From Shimazuella alba (lineage in GTDB: Bacteria; Bacillota; Bacilli; Thermoactinomycetales; Thermoactinomycetaceae), in contig NZ_WUUL01000010.1 of NCBI RefSeq assembly GCF_009831235.1, positions 1 through 64,000 of the forward strand: a stretch of 64,000 bases of DNA, read 5' to 3'. Both the position numbers and the translations under genes were made by a program. This document shows, piece by piece, positions 26,912 through 37,587 of the stretch (position 1 is the stretch's first letter; the number at the start of each line of letters is the position of its first letter). The notes beneath the pieces were generated by a model. It was not told the origin of the DNA and did no database searches. It saw nothing but the letters and a program-made list of their open reading frames with translations.

Positions 26912-28984
26912 ATGGCCGACTCGTTGGTGATCGTAGAGTCCCCAGCAAAAGCAAAAACAATTAGCAAATACTTAGGTCGTGGATATATAGTAAAGGCATC
27001 TATGGGTCATGTTCGAGATTTACCAAAGAGCCAGTTAGGAGTAGATGTAGATCAGAATTTTCAACCCAAATATATTACAGTCCGCGGTAAAGGCGATGTA
27101 ATGAAACAGTTAAAAGATGCCAAAAAACGTGTGAAACGCGTTTATCTAGCAGCGGACCCTGATCGCGAAGGAGAAGCCATTGCTTGGCATTTGGCAAATA
27201 GCTTAAATATCGATCCAAAAGAAAGTTGTCGGGTAGTTTTTCGTGAAATTACCAAGCAGGCAGTTAAAGACGCATTTAAGCATCCCAGACCAATTAATAT
27301 GGATTTGGTAAACGCACAACAAGCAAGAAGAATATTGGACAGAATTGTTGGATATAAAATCAGTCCCTTGCTTTGGAAAAAAGTAAAGCGAGGTTTAAGT
27401 GCGGGTCGTGTGCAATCGATCGCTGTAAAGTTGGTAATCGATCGAGAGAAAGAGATACGAAACTTTAAGCCAGAAGAATATTGGACGGTCACAGCACACT
27501 TGTCTACAGGGAAAGAAACGATTCAAGCACAATTTTATGGATATGAAAATAAGAAGACCGAGTTGAAAAAAGAGGCTGATGTGGAGAACTTATTAGCAGT
27601 GATAAAAGGGAAAAGATTTGTCGTATCTGATGTTCGTTTGACAGAGAGAAAACGAAATCCTGCCCTTCCTTTTATTACGAGTACACTGCAGCAAGAAGCA
27701 GCGCGTAAGCTCAATTTTCGTCCACAAAAAACGATGGCTATCGCTCAGCAGCTCTATGAAGGTATAGAGCTGGGGAAAGCTGGTAGTGTGGGTCTAATTA
27801 CTTATATGCGTACAGACTCTACACGTATCAGTGACACTGCGAAAGAAGAAGCAAAAAATTATATACGCCAGACGTACGGAGACTCCTATGTTTCCAAAGG
27901 AAGCAAAACTGCTTCAAAGAAGGCAAATGCACAAGATGCACACGAGGCAGTACGTCCTTCTTCTGTTTTAAGAACTCCAACTGATGTTAAGGAGTATTTG
28001 AAGCGGGATCAATTTCGTTTATATAAACTTATATGGGAAAGATTTGTTGCTAGTCAGATGGCGCCTGCTATTTTGGATGCAGTGACTGCTGATATACAAG
28101 CAGGAGATGCAACATTTCGTGCAACAGGCTCAAAAATTAAATTTCATGGGTTTATGAAGGTATATATTGAGGGAACAGATGAAAAGAAACAGGAAGAAGA
28201 AAAATTTCTGCCTGCTCTAGAACCCAAACAAACCTTGACCAAGAAAAAAATAGATCCAAAGCAACATTTTACACAGCCGCCGCCTCGCTATACGGAAGCT
28301 AGGCTGGTCAAAACATTAGAGGAAAAAGGGATAGGGAGACCTAGTACCTATGCACCAACACTAGATACGATTCAAAAACGCGGATATGTTCTGATGGAAG
28401 ATAAACGCTTTGTTCCCTCTGAGCTTGGTGAAATTGTGCTGAATATGATGGAAGAATTTTTTCCGGAGATTTTAGATGTCACCTTTACAGCCCACATGGA
28501 AGAAGATTTAGACCAAGTCGAAGAAGGTCAGATCGATTGGGTGAAGTTGCTCGCTCAATTTTATGAGCCTTTTCAAGGTCGTCTATCAGTTGCCGAAGAA
28601 GAAATGGCTGAAGTAGAAATTGCTGACGAAGAATCTGATGAAGTTTGTGAGAAATGCGGCAAGGTGATGGTTTACAAGCATGGTCGATTTGGTAAATTTC
28701 TAGCCTGTTCAGGGTTTCCAGATTGTCGTAATACCAAAGCAATTGTTAAATCAACCGGCGTAACTTGTCCCACTTGTCATGAAGGAGAAGTAGTAGAGAG
28801 AAAAAGCAAAAAGAATCGCTTGTTTTATGGATGTACTCGTTACCCGGAATGTGATTTTGTGTCTTGGGATAAACCAGTACCTCGTCCATGTCCAAAATGT
28901 AAGGGAATGTTAGTAGAGAAAAAGAAAAAGAAAGATACATTTATCGTATGCACCCAGTGCGATTACGAAGAGGAGAAAAATTGA
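26912..28984 (+). CDS. topA: DNA topoisomerase I (type IA)
   Basis: The product has 690 residues and starts at ATG behind AAGGAGGG. The TOPRIM domain starts [33 protein letters not shown] (about 295-308) contains the catalytic tyrosine. The C-terminus has three zinc-ribbon-like modules, the first two with four cysteines each (CEKCGK...CSGFPDC; CPTCHE...CTRYPEC; CPKCKG...CTQC). It relaxes negative supercoils. An extended -10-like TGGTATGTT lies about 40 bp upstream, so it may have its own promoter as well as readthrough from dprA. Confidence 0.97.
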   Translation: MADSLVIVESPAKAKTISKYLGRGYIVKASMGHVRDLPKSQLGVDVDQNFQPKYITVRGKGDVMKQLKDAKKRVKRVYLAADPDREGEAIAWHLANSLNIDPKESCRVVFREITKQAVKDAFKHPRPINMDLVNAQQARRILDRIVGYKISPLLWKKVKRGLSAGRVQSIAVKLVIDREKEIRNFKPEEYWTVTAHLSTGKETIQAQFYGYENKKTELKKEADVENLLAVIKGKRFVVSDVRLTERKRNPALPFITSTLQQEAARKLNFRPQKTMAIAQQLYEGIELGKAGSVGLITYMRTDSTRISDTAKEEAKNYIRQTYGDSYVSKGSKTASKKANAQDAHEAVRPSSVLRTPTDVKEYLKRDQFRLYKLIWERFVASQMAPAILDAVTADIQAGDATFRATGSKIKFHGFMKVYIEGTDEKKQEEEKFLPALEPKQTLTKKKIDPKQHFTQPPPRYTEARLVKTLEEKGIGRPSTYAPTLDTIQKRGYVLMEDKRFVPSELGEIVLNMMEEFFPEILDVTFTAHMEEDLDQVEEGQIDWVKLLAQFYEPFQGRLSVAEEEMAEVEIADEESDEVCEKCGKVMVYKHGRFGKFLACSGFPDCRNTKAIVKSTGVTCPTCHEGEVVERKSKKNRLFYGCTRYPECDFVSWDKPVPRPCPKCKGMLVEKKKKKDTFIVCTQCDYEEEKN

Positions 28985-28985
28985 C

Positions 28986-30317
28986 ATGAATAGCATTACG
29001 GTAATCGGTGCAGGGCTTGCAGGTAGTGAAGCTGCTTGGCAAATTGCATCTCGTGGAGTACCTGTTAAACTAATCGAGATGCGGCCTGTTCGCAAAACAC
29101 CAGCACACCGCGGGGATCAATTTGCGGAGTTGGTATGTAGTAATTCCCTACGAGCAGCAGGGCTTACCAATGCGGTCGGTATATTAAAAGAAGAGATGCG
29201 CAAATTCACCTCTTTGATCATGAGAAGTGCTGACCAGCACGCAGTACCTGCGGGCGGGGCACTTGCTGTGGATCGAGAAGCATTTTCTCAGATGATTACC
29301 CGTACTTTATCCGAGCATCCTCTCATAGAAGTAGTCAAAGAAGAGGTAACTCAACTGCCAGAAGGTATCACAGTAGTAGCTACTGGACCGCTAACCTCAC
29401 CTGATTTGTCGGCCAAGTTACAAGCGTTGACTGGAGAAGAATATTTGTACTTCTATGATGCAGCAGCTCCTATTGTAGAGAAAGAAAGCATAGATATGGA
29501 AAAGGTTTTCTTGCAATCACGTTACGATAAAGGAGAAGCAGCATACCTCAATTGTCCGATGAGTGAAGAAGAGTTTAACCGCTTTTACGAAGCGCTTATT
29601 ACAGCAGAAGCAGCACCCTTAAAAGAATTTGAAAAAGAAATCTACTTTGAGGGTTGCATGCCTGTAGAAGTGATGGCAAAGCGAGGAAAGAAAACATTAT
29701 TATTTGGTCCGATGAAACCAGTTGGTTTAACAGATCCTCGTACAGGGAAACGTCCATTCGCAGTCGTTCAACTACGCCAAGACAACAGTGCAGGAACTTT
29801 GTTTAACTTAGTTGGTTTTCAAACACATCTCAAATGGGGTCCACAAAAAGAAGTTCTTCAGTTGATACCTGGATTGGAAAATGCAGAGATCGTTCGCTAT
29901 GGTGTCATGCATCGAAATACGTTTTTAAATTCGCCAAAATTACTCCATCCCACTTATCAATTCAGAGGCCGTGACGATCTATTTTTTGCAGGTCAAATCA
30001 CTGGTGTAGAAGGTTATGTGGAATCAGCAGCAGCTGGATTATTAGCGGGAATAAACGCAGCACGTCTTGCTAGAGGTGAAGAACTTGTTACTCTTTCTCC
30101 TGCTACTGCCATGGGAAGTTTGGCTCATTACATAACCACGACAGATGCAAAGCATTTTCAACCGATGAATGCAAACTTTGGGCTATTTACACCATTGGAT
30201 TCTCCCTTGAGAGGCAAAAGGGAGAGGGCAGAGCAATATGCTGAGCGTGCACTGTTAGAAGTAGAAAGTGTATCTACTAAAATCAATGTCCAAACAGAAA
30301 AAGAGATCATCACATAA
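28986..30317 (+). CDS. trmFO: tRNA (uracil-54-C5)-methyltransferase, folate-dependent
   Basis: The product has 443 residues. The N-terminal FAD loop is [14 protein letters not shown], and [12 protein letters not shown] is typical of the family. Later come [22 protein letters not shown] and the conserved GSLAHYIT. It uses methylenetetrahydrofolate and FADH2 to make ribothymidine at tRNA position 54. It starts 1 bp after topA, with its ribosome site inside the end of topA. In Bacillus xerC follows; here hslV follows directly. Confidence 0.97.
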   Translation: MNSITVIGAGLAGSEAAWQIASRGVPVKLIEMRPVRKTPAHRGDQFAELVCSNSLRAAGLTNAVGILKEEMRKFTSLIMRSADQHAVPAGGALAVDREAFSQMITRTLSEHPLIEVVKEEVTQLPEGITVVATGPLTSPDLSAKLQALTGEEYLYFYDAAAPIVEKESIDMEKVFLQSRYDKGEAAYLNCPMSEEEFNRFYEALITAEAAPLKEFEKEIYFEGCMPVEVMAKRGKKTLLFGPMKPVGLTDPRTGKRPFAVVQLRQDNSAGTLFNLVGFQTHLKWGPQKEVLQLIPGLENAEIVRYGVMHRNTFLNSPKLLHPTYQFRGRDDLFFAGQITGVEGYVESAAAGLLAGINAARLARGEELVTLSPATAMGSLAHYITTTDAKHFQPMNANFGLFTPLDSPLRGKRERAEQYAERALLEVESVSTKINVQTEKEIIT

Positions 30318-30338
30318 TAGATAGGGAGTAGAGATATA

Positions 30339-30878
30339 ATGGAGCAATTTCATGCAACTACTATCTTTGCCATACGCCATAATGGAGAAGCTGCGATAGC
30401 TGGTGATGGTCAAGTTACATTTGGTAATCAGATGATCATGAAGCATGGCGCTAAAAAAATTCGCAGGCTTTATCGAGGGCAAGTGGTAGCAGGATTTGCA
30501 GGTTCAGTTGCAGATGCTATCACCTTATTTGAAAAATTTGAGGGGAAACTGGAAGAATACCAAGGGTCTCTTACTCGAGCAGCAGTGGAGTTAGCGAAAG
30601 AATGGCGTACAGATAAAATGTTGAAATCTTTGGAGGCGATGTTGATTGTCTTGAACAAAGATCAGTTGTTACTCGTTTCTGGTAACGGCGAAGTGATTGA
30701 GCCGGATGATGATGTCTTAGCTATCGGATCTGGTGGAAGCTACGCATTGTCTGCTGGTCGTGCGTTAAAACGATATGCTCCTGACTTATCTGCAAAAGAG
30801 ATCGCGAAAGCCTCTTTGACTATTGCAAGTGAAGTTTGTGTGTTTACCAATGATCAAATCATCGTTGAGGAGGCTTAA
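30339..30878 (+). CDS. hslV: HslV (ClpQ) protease subunit
   Basis: The product has 179 residues. The chain begins [16 protein letters not shown]: the Thr-Thr of standard HslV is preceded by six residues, and residue 2 is Glu, not the catalytic Ser seen at the N-terminus of Bacillus subtilis ClpQ. Cleavage before Thr7 would be needed to give an N-terminal threonine nucleophile. SGDGQVTFG-like [27 protein letters not shown] and [16 protein letters not shown] are standard. It forms a two-ring dodecamer with HslU. It starts behind AGGGAG and 2 bp separate it from hslU. Confidence 0.95.
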   Translation: MEQFHATTIFAIRHNGEAAIAGDGQVTFGNQMIMKHGAKKIRRLYRGQVVAGFAGSVADAITLFEKFEGKLEEYQGSLTRAAVELAKEWRTDKMLKSLEAMLIVLNKDQLLLVSGNGEVIEPDDDVLAIGSGGSYALSAGRALKRYAPDLSAKEIAKASLTIASEVCVFTNDQIIVEEA

Positions 30879-30880
30879 AG

Positions 30881-32260
30881 ATGCTTACTCCAAGAGAAAT
30901 TGTTACAGAGTTAAATAAACATATTGTAGGTCAAGATCAAGCCAAACGTGCAGTTGCTATTGCACTGCGTAATCGATATCGTCGTAGTTTATTACCAAAT
31001 GATTTGAAAGAAGAAATTGTACCAAAAAATATTTTAATGGTTGGTCCAACTGGAGTTGGGAAAACGGAGATAGCAAGACGCTTAGCAAAATTAGTAGGAG
31101 CTCCATTTGTGAAATTGGAAGCAACCAAATTTACAGAAGTAGGATATGTGGGGCGCGATGTGGAATCAATGATTCGCGATCTTTCCGAAACAGCTATTCG
31201 CATGGTAAAAGGGGAAAAATTGTCAAAAGTTACAGAGCAGGCAAAAATATTGGCTGACGAGCGCCTTGTGGAACTTTTGGTACCAGATAAAAAACAGTCC
31301 ACTTCTTTCAAAAATCCTATTGAGATGTTGTTTCAGTCCGGTCAACCAAAAGAGGAACCTACAAAAGAAGAGAATGCATCTATCCGATTGGAACGAAATA
31401 AAATGGCTCAACTGCTGAAAAATGGTGAGCTAGAAGATCAGCTCGTAGAGTTAGAAATAGAAGAGCAGATGGGTTCTATGTTTGATATGTTTGCTGGTAT
31501 GGGCGCGGATCAGATGGGTATGAACATGCAAGAGATGTTTAGCAATATCATGCCGAAAAAGAAGAAAAAGCGACGTCTGCCTGTTCGAGACGCAAGAGAA
31601 ATTTTGATTCAAGAAGAAGGACAGAAATTGATTGATATGGATCAAGTTATCCAAGAAGCTTTGGAAAGAGTAGAGCAGACAGGGATTATCTTTTTAGACG
31701 AAATCGATAAGATAGCAGGGAAAGATAATCATGGACCTGATGTTTCTCGTGAAGGTGTACAGCGCGATATTCTTCCTATTGTCGAAGGATCAACAGTGGT
31801 AACAAAATATGGATCTATCAAAACAGATCATATTTTGTTTATTGCAGCGGGAGCATTCCATGTCGCAAAACCATCTGATCTAATTCCTGAACTTCAAGGA
31901 CGTTTTCCGATCCGCGTAGAATTAAATGATTTGACTACGGAGGATTTTATCCGCATCCTTACAGAACCTAAAAATGCACTTTTAAAACAATATTCTGCTC
32001 TGTTAGAAACAGAAGGAATCAAAGTGACATTTACAGAATCAGCTATTCGGGAGATAGCAGATTTAGCTGCTCAGGTAAATAGTCAAACGGAGAACATTGG
32101 TGCTAGAAGACTGCATACTATGTTAGAACGACTGTTGGAAGAACTATCTTTTGAAGCTCCTGATATCACATTAGAAGAAATTAAAATAACGCCAGAATAT
32201 GTGAAAGAGCGATTGGGAAATATCGTTTCAAATCGAGATTTAAGCCAATATATTTTGTAA
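30881..32260 (+). CDS. hslU: HslU (ClpY) AAA+ unfoldase
   Basis: The product has 459 residues. Walker A is [15 protein letters not shown], Walker B is [13 protein letters not shown], the pore loop region includes [18 protein letters not shown], and the C-terminal hydrophobic tail ends in YIL as needed for docking into HslV. An acidic/Met-rich I-domain (residues about 120-235) with a [15 protein letters not shown] stretch recognises substrates. It unfolds proteins for HslV. A strong terminator follows; codY, its usual neighbour, is absent. Confidence 0.97.
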   Translation: MLTPREIVTELNKHIVGQDQAKRAVAIALRNRYRRSLLPNDLKEEIVPKNILMVGPTGVGKTEIARRLAKLVGAPFVKLEATKFTEVGYVGRDVESMIRDLSETAIRMVKGEKLSKVTEQAKILADERLVELLVPDKKQSTSFKNPIEMLFQSGQPKEEPTKEENASIRLERNKMAQLLKNGELEDQLVELEIEEQMGSMFDMFAGMGADQMGMNMQEMFSNIMPKKKKKRRLPVRDAREILIQEEGQKLIDMDQVIQEALERVEQTGIIFLDEIDKIAGKDNHGPDVSREGVQRDILPIVEGSTVVTKYGSIKTDHILFIAAGAFHVAKPSDLIPELQGRFPIRVELNDLTTEDFIRILTEPKNALLKQYSALLETEGIKVTFTESAIREIADLAAQVNSQTENIGARRLHTMLERLLEELSFEAPDITLEEIKITPEYVKERLGNIVSNRDLSQYIL

Positions 32261-32289
32261 AAAAAGAAGCCATATAGGCTTCTTTTTTT
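32259..32289. terminator. Bidirectional terminator after hslU
   Basis: AAAAAGAAGCC pairs with GGCTTCTTTTT around ATATA. It also ends the convergent deacetylase gene, which overlaps its edge. Confidence 0.85.
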
Positions 32290-33496
32290 ACTGCGCTGGG
32301 GTATGTTGTCTATTTTGGATATTAGCCAGCATGGAGTTAAACTGTGGGGAGACACTGTGATATCCAATAGCAAAAGATTCTACTGCTGGATTCCAAGCTT
32401 GATAAACAAATGCAGCCTTTTTAATCCGGAATGCTTGATCTGTATTTGGAGTGACAATAGAACCAACCGTAACTCTTGTCCAGTCATTTCTTGATACATA
32501 TAAACGAGCATCAACTATACCTTTTTGATTATACAAATCTACCAAGGCTTGTCCACTGAGTGCATGTGATAACGAGCCATCATGTTGGGACATCGCTTTA
32601 TGACTTGCTCCTGGATATTTTTGTTCATATTCCAACACCAAAGTTTTGAGTTCATCCAATGTTAATGTTCCATCTTCAGAAAGATTGCGAATATGAATAT
32701 TTTCTGCTTTTACACCTAATTGCATGAGAGCAGATTTTAATTCATTGTTTCTTGCCTCCGAAAACTTCTGATTATCAATTTGATTATATCCTTCTGTTAC
32801 AGGATTATGTGTGCCGCCCCACCAGCTGGAGCCTACTTCTCCATTCAATATTCTTTGAGCAACCGATCCAGCACCATCAGTGTATAGGACTGCTATTACT
32901 TCTCTTCCAGCATCTAAGTGCTGGGTAATCGCAACTCCCATCGAAAGAGTTTCATCATCTTGGTGAGGGAGATAAAAAATAGCAGGTGGTGTGCTTGTTA
33001 TTTTGGAAGATGGTGCTGATGTTTTGGGGGAAAGGGATTGAATGCTTTTTGGAGTTTCAGGTTGTGTAACAACTATGAATGTCCCCCCTCCTTTTACCTC
33101 TGCCGTTATGAGGTTTTTCTCAGCATCATAGGTTTGATTTTCTACTCGGAAGTAACCAGCTTCTTCTTCACCAGAGGATATATATTGGAACATCTCTGCT
33201 TTTTTGCTATCTTTTTTTACAGGGATTTTTAAAGTATAAATTAACTGTTTATCAGTGGATTTAATTTCAAATTTCATATCCTCTCCCATTTTCAATGCTT
33301 TGAGGTTACTGGGACGAATCGAAAATTTCTTACTTACATCTCCCGTTCCTTTTACAGTACCAGTTATTTTCCACTGGTTGCTTGGGATGGAAGAGCTTTT
33401 TTTAGTTGTTGATTTGGCAGAAGTAATAGACCAGTTAGGGAAGGATAAGAAAGAAAGACAAAATAGGATGAGCACTGCTAATTTTAATTTTCTCAA
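32288..33496 (-). CDS. Secreted PIG-L-family deacetylase
   Basis: The product has 402 residues from TTG 33496; the frame opens at ATG 33526, which lacks a ribosome site, while AAAGGAG lies 13 bases before the TTG, so the start is uncertain. The N-terminus is a signal peptide (LKLAVLILFCLSFLSF...). A beta-rich domain covers residues about 45-150. The PIG-L domain begins with FYLPHQDDETLSMG, a variant of the PHxDDE zinc/catalytic motif, and has LSHALSGQAL with a second zinc histidine. These enzymes remove acetyl groups from GlcNAc-type sugars; the secreted target is probably cell-wall or surface glycan. Confidence 0.8.
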   Translation of the reverse strand: MRKLKLAVLILFCLSFLSFPNWSITSAKSTTKKSSSIPSNQWKITGTVKGTGDVSKKFSIRPSNLKALKMGEDMKFEIKSTDKQLIYTLKIPVKKDSKKAEMFQYISSGEEEAGYFRVENQTYDAEKNLITAEVKGGGTFIVVTQPETPKSIQSLSPKTSAPSSKITSTPPAIFYLPHQDDETLSMGVAITQHLDAGREVIAVLYTDGAGSVAQRILNGEVGSSWWGGTHNPVTEGYNQIDNQKFSEARNNELKSALMQLGVKAENIHIRNLSEDGTLTLDELKTLVLEYEQKYPGASHKAMSQHDGSLSHALSGQALVDLYNQKGIVDARLYVSRNDWTRVTVGSIVTPNTDQAFRIKKAAFVYQAWNPAVESFAIGYHSVSPQFNSMLANIQNRQHTPAQ

Positions 33497-33767
33497 TTTC
33501 GTACACGTTCTCCTTTGTTTTAGCATGATGTATAAACACGTGTCACATAACTCTATTTTAATAAATCGTTGCTATTTTTGTCTTGTGACAAAAAACGGAA
33601 TGACCGATTAATAGGTCAAAGTGCTCTATTCTATTGTGGAGTTCGCTAAAAACAATAAAAAAGGAAAACACCTTATTCTATGATTTTCATCTATTTGTCT
33701 ACCATTTTCTCTTTATTTGTGATAATAATATTTGTTGTAATAATGCTGATAAAGGGGTTGGAGATAC

Positions 33768-34493
33768 ATGAGTGATCAATCAAACTTGAGTGCAACACCA
33801 AACTTCGATGGACAAAGCATGTCCAAAGGGGAGAAATTACTACGTAAATCTGCCGAAATGGGTAATGTAAAAGCTATGCATAATTTGGGCTGGCGTTTGT
33901 TAGATGGCGCTGGTTTACCTCATAATGAACAAGAAGGAGAAATGTGGTTAAAGAAAGCGATCTCTCTTAACTACGACCCTGCTTTAAGTGCACTTGGCTG
34001 GAGACTTTTAGATGGAAAAGGAATTACGCAAAATATTGCAGAAGGAGAACGGTTGCTTCGTGAAGCTGCGGGCAAAGGCAATACTTATGCAATGTGCTCT
34101 CTAGCTTGGGCTATTTTAAAGGGAACACTGCCAAACGGCAATTTATCTGAAGCAGAGACTTTGTTGACCAGAGCTGCGGAAGGTGGAAATCTTGATGCGA
34201 TGGATAGTTTAGGGTGGCGCTATCTAGATGCAAGTGGTTTTCCATACAATCAAGAACTCGGGGAGTATTGGCTGAAAAAAGCTTCTGAGGCAGGTAGTGC
34301 AGAATCTATGTACCAATTGGGCTGGCGTTTAGTAGAAGGATTCACTTTGCCATATAATGAAGCAGAAGGCATCATCTGGTTGGAAAAAGCATGTGATGCT
34401 GGGCACACTCATGCAATGTCTTACTTAGGAAACCTCTTACTAGATAAAGAGGAGTTTGCTCAAAAATCTTCAAATCCAGGTAATTTACATTAA
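33768..34493 (+). CDS. Sel1-like repeat protein
   Basis: The product has 241 residues and starts at ATG behind AAAGGGG. It contains about six 36-residue Sel1 repeats, with the recurring pattern LGWRLLDGxGLPxNxxEGExWLxKA. It has no signal peptide or membrane segment. Sel1 proteins are TPR-like scaffolds. It lies in the gap where Bacillus carries codY and the flagellar operon; no link to them is seen. Confidence 0.8.
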   Translation: MSDQSNLSATPNFDGQSMSKGEKLLRKSAEMGNVKAMHNLGWRLLDGAGLPHNEQEGEMWLKKAISLNYDPALSALGWRLLDGKGITQNIAEGERLLREAAGKGNTYAMCSLAWAILKGTLPNGNLSEAETLLTRAAEGGNLDAMDSLGWRYLDASGFPYNQELGEYWLKKASEAGSAESMYQLGWRLVEGFTLPYNEAEGIIWLEKACDAGHTHAMSYLGNLLLDKEEFAQKSSNPGNLH

Positions 34494-34509
34494 GTTACAA
34501 ACATAATCC

Positions 34510-34539
34510 TTGCAAGCTATTTGCTTTGTATGATATATT
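34510..34539 (+). promoter_or_regulatory. Promoter of rpsB-tsf
   Basis: TTGCAA is separated by 18 bases from TATATT, about 20 bases before the structured leader. Confidence 0.5.
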
Positions 34540-34561
34540 CGACATTGGTGTAAAACACACA

Positions 34562-34629
34562 CGCCAAAGGAGTGAGCAGTGGTGCCAAAGATAACCTTTG
34601 GTTGCTGATTCTCGATGATCCTTGGCGGA
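34562..34629 (+). promoter_or_regulatory. Structured 5' leader of rpsB
   Basis: An outer helix joins CGCCAAAGGA (34562 on) with TCCTTGGCG (34619-34627). Inside, CCAAAG-ATAA-CCTTTGG forms a second helix, with CAG/CTG below it. It ends about 25 bases before the rpsB ATG. Such leaders often bind the encoded ribosomal protein for autogenous control; here this is inference. Confidence 0.55.
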
Positions 34630-34657
34630 GGATAAAAACCATAAGGGGGCTGAATTC

Positions 34658-35362
34658 ATGGCAGTCGTATCCATGAAACAACTATTAGAAGCAGGTGTTC
34701 ACTTCGGTCATCAGACACGTCGCTGGAACCCTAAAATGAGTCGTTTTATTTTTACCGAACGTAACGGTATCTACATTATTGATCTGCAAAAAACAGTGAA
34801 AATGATGGAACAAGCATACCAATTTGTACGTGATCTATCTCGTGATGGTGGAAATGTACTATTCGTTGGAACGAAAAAACAAGCACAAGAAGCAGTAAAA
34901 GATGAAGCTATTCGTTCTGATATGTTTTTTGTGAATCATCGCTGGTTAGGTGGAACATTGACCAACTTTGGTACCATTCAAAAACGTATCCAACGCCTTC
35001 ATGAATTAGAGCGTATGGAGGAAGACGGTACTTTTGAAGTACTACCTAAAAAAGAAGTTGTTCTCTTGAAAAAAGAACACGCTCGCTTGGAGAAATTTCT
35101 AGGCGGCATTAAACATATGAAAAAACTTCCTGATGCAATCTTTATTATTGATCCACGTAAGGAACGCATTGCTGTTGCAGAAGCACGCAAATTAAACATT
35201 CCAATCATCTCTATTGTAGATACAAATTGTGACCCAGATGAAGTAGATTATGTGATTCCTGGTAACGATGATGCTATCCGCGCTGTACGTCTGTTTACTG
35301 CTAAAGTCGCTGACGCGATTATTGAAGGAAGACAAGGCGAACAACAAAGTTCAGCTTCGTAA
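34658..35362 (+). CDS. rpsB: Ribosomal protein S2
   Basis: The product has 234 residues. The ATG at 34658 has AAGGGGG eight bases upstream and gives the family start [27 protein letters not shown]; the longer frame from 34622 would run through the leader helix. [14 protein letters not shown] and [10 protein letters not shown] are typical. It binds the 30S head-body junction with S1-like contacts. It forms an operon with tsf, with a terminator between them that allows readthrough control. Confidence 0.97.
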   Translation: MAVVSMKQLLEAGVHFGHQTRRWNPKMSRFIFTERNGIYIIDLQKTVKMMEQAYQFVRDLSRDGGNVLFVGTKKQAQEAVKDEAIRSDMFFVNHRWLGGTLTNFGTIQKRIQRLHELERMEEDGTFEVLPKKEVVLLKKEHARLEKFLGGIKHMKKLPDAIFIIDPRKERIAVAEARKLNIPIISIVDTNCDPDEVDYVIPGNDDAIRAVRLFTAKVADAIIEGRQGEQQSSAS

Positions 35363-35376
35363 GTTTTTATTTGCGT

Positions 35377-35401
35377 AGGGGTGGTACATCCACCCCTTTT
35401 T
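35377..35401 (+). terminator. Terminator between rpsB and tsf
   Basis: AGGGGTGG pairs with CCACCCCT around TACAT, followed by TTTTTG. Confidence 0.85.
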
Positions 35402-35492
35402 GTTAGAAATTCTAAGTAAATTGTGTTTATCGTGTGGGCAACTGCCCATCAAAGTAACCTTTAATTGATAGAGTGAAAGGTAGTGGCATTAG

Positions 35493-36146
35493 ATGGCTAT
35501 TTCGGCTTCAATGGTAAAAGATCTACGGCAAAAAACTGGTGCTGGGATGATGGATTGTAAAAAAGCGCTTACAGAAACAAATGGTGACATGGAGAAAGCG
35601 ATCGAATATCTTCGTGAAAAAGGAATAGCTGGGGCTTCCAAAAAAGCAGATCGTGTTGCAGCAGAAGGTATTGTTGAATCTTACATACATGCTGGTGGGC
35701 GTATTGGTGTATTGGTGGAAGTAAACTGCGAAACTGATTTTGTAGCAAAAACTCCTGAATTTGGTGCGTTTGTTAAAGATATTGCGATGCAAATCGCTGC
35801 GATGAACCCAAAATATGTTCGTCGTGAAGAAGTGGCAGAAGAAGAAGTAGAAAAAGAACGCGAAATCTTAAAGCAACAAGCTCTTCAAGAAGGTAAACCA
35901 GCTAATATCGTTGACAAAATGGTAGAAGGTCGTCTGGTGAAACACTTCAAAGAAATCTGCCTACTCGATCAAGTATTTGTAAAAGATAATGATAAAACGA
36001 TTGATCAATTGGTAAAAGAACAGATTGCGCGCATCGGAGAGAACATTACCATTCGTCGTTTTGTGCGTTTCGAACTAGGAGAAGGTATTGAAAAACGCCA
36101 AGACAACTTTGTAGAAGAAGTTATGTCTCAGGTAAACAAAGGTTAA
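35493..36146 (+). CDS. tsf: Elongation factor Ts, short form
   Basis: The product has 217 residues, shorter than the roughly 290 of Bacillus subtilis EF-Ts, lacking one of the two core subdomains. The N-terminal UBA-like module [21 protein letters not shown] and the nucleotide-exchange region [14 protein letters not shown] are intact. It exchanges GDP on EF-Tu. The short form is like that of some thermophiles and other lineages; it is not a truncation, since the reading frame ends cleanly before a terminator. Confidence 0.95.
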   Translation: MAISASMVKDLRQKTGAGMMDCKKALTETNGDMEKAIEYLREKGIAGASKKADRVAAEGIVESYIHAGGRIGVLVEVNCETDFVAKTPEFGAFVKDIAMQIAAMNPKYVRREEVAEEEVEKEREILKQQALQEGKPANIVDKMVEGRLVKHFKEICLLDQVFVKDNDKTIDQLVKEQIARIGENITIRRFVRFELGEGIEKRQDNFVEEVMSQVNKG

Positions 36147-36154
36147 AGCGATAT

Positions 36155-36183
36155 GGGGAGCACATTTCGTGTATCCCCTTTTT
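36155..36183 (+). terminator. Terminator after tsf
   Basis: GGGGAGCAC pairs with GTGTATCCCC (small bulge), followed by TTTTT. Confidence 0.7.
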
Positions 36184-36211
36184 CAACTACTGATAGAAAT
36201 GTGGGGATCGT

Positions 36212-36940
36212 ATGAGCACTCCCAAATATAAACGTGTTGTTTTAAAACTAAGTGGGGAAGCATTAGCTGGAGATCAAGGTTATGGGATTGATTCAGCGGT
36301 ACTTACTTCTATTTCCCGTCAAATCAAAGAGATTATTCACTTAGGTGTAGAAGTTGCAATTGTTGTAGGCGGAGGAAACATATGGAGAGGTATCGCGGGT
36401 ACCAAACGCGGGATGGATCGTGCAACCGCTGATTATATGGGAATGTTGGCTACTGTGATGAATTCTCTTGCCTTGCAAGATTCTTTGGAATCCATGGATG
36501 TGGCAACAAGGGTTCAGAGTTCGATTGAGATGAGACAGATTGCTGAACCTTATATTAGACGTCGTGCTATTCGTCATTTGGAGAAAGGGCGCGTAGTTAT
36601 TTTTGCAGCAGGTAACGGCAACCCTTATTTCTCAACTGATACAACTGCTGCGCTTAGAGCCGCAGAAATTGAGGCAGAAGTAATTTTGATGGCGAAAAAT
36701 AATGTAGATGGTGTGTACAATACGGATCCACGCATTGACCCGAATGCAGAGAAATATGACACATTAACCTTCTTAGAAGTGTTAAATAAAGGGCTAGCTG
36801 TCATGGACTCTACCGCATCTTCTCTATGCATGGACAATAATATTCCTCTGATCGTTTTTAATATTACGACAGAAGGTAATATCCGTCGCGTATTAATGGG
36901 TGAGTACATAGGAACTGTTGTAAGGGGGAACCACAAATGA
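36212..36940 (+). CDS. pyrH: UMP kinase
   Basis: The product has 242 residues and starts at ATG with GTGGGGATC upstream. [23 protein letters not shown] and [10 protein letters not shown] are hallmarks of the amino acid kinase-fold bacterial UMP kinase. It makes UDP from UMP with ATP and forms a hexamer regulated by GTP and UTP. Its end overlaps frr by four bases (ATGA). Confidence 0.97.
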   Translation: MSTPKYKRVVLKLSGEALAGDQGYGIDSAVLTSISRQIKEIIHLGVEVAIVVGGGNIWRGIAGTKRGMDRATADYMGMLATVMNSLALQDSLESMDVATRVQSSIEMRQIAEPYIRRRAIRHLEKGRVVIFAAGNGNPYFSTDTTAALRAAEIEAEVILMAKNNVDGVYNTDPRIDPNAEKYDTLTFLEVLNKGLAVMDSTASSLCMDNNIPLIVFNITTEGNIRRVLMGEYIGTVVRGNHK

Positions 36941-37494
36941 TTAATGAAGTAAAGTCAGCTACACAAGGTAAAATGGATAAAGCAGTACAAGTGTTAAAAA
37001 GAGATTTAATGTCACTACGTGCCGGGCGTGCAAATCCAGCCCTATTGGATAAGGTGATCGTTGATTACTATGGTAGCCCTACTCCAGTAAACCAGCTTGC
37101 CAATATCAGCACTCCAGATCCTCGTACTCTATTTATTCAACCTTGGGATAAAACAGCAGTAGCACAAATTGAAAAATCAATTTTAAAATCAGAACTTGGT
37201 CTTACTCCAAACAGTGATGGTGCTTCCATACGTATCACTATCCCTGCGCTGACAGAAGAACGCCGTGCAGAATTAGTAAAAGTAGCAAAAAAAATGGGCG
37301 AAGAAGCTAAAGTTGCCATTCGCAATGTTCGTCGAGATGCAAATGATGAATTAAAAAAATTGGAAAAAAATGGCGAAATAACAGAGGATACTTCACGTCG
37401 CGGTCAAGAAGATATCCAAAAAGTAACAGATCAGTTTATCAAGGATATTGATAAAGTAGTTGCTGAAAAAGAAAAAGAGATCATGGAAATCTAA
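36937..37494 (+). CDS. frr: Ribosome recycling factor
   Basis: The product has 185 residues, the normal length. [35 protein letters not shown] and [10 protein letters not shown]-like [21 protein letters not shown] mark the family. It splits post-termination ribosomes with EF-G. It is translationally coupled to pyrH through an ATGA overlap. Confidence 0.98.
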   Translation: MINEVKSATQGKMDKAVQVLKRDLMSLRAGRANPALLDKVIVDYYGSPTPVNQLANISTPDPRTLFIQPWDKTAVAQIEKSILKSELGLTPNSDGASIRITIPALTEERRAELVKVAKKMGEEAKVAIRNVRRDANDELKKLEKNGEITEDTSRRGQEDIQKVTDQFIKDIDKVVAEKEKEIMEI

Positions 37495-37508
37495 TGGTGT
37501 GTACCGGG

Positions 37509-37535
37509 AAACTCCTTCAAATTTGAGGGGGTTTT
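37509..37535 (+). terminator. Terminator after frr
   Basis: AACTCCTTCAA pairs with TTGAGGGGGTT (three G-U pairs), ending in TTTT. Confidence 0.65.
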
Positions 37536-37587
37536 CGACTACACCTTTACTATCCACATTGCAATTACTCGTGGTGGAGGTATATAT

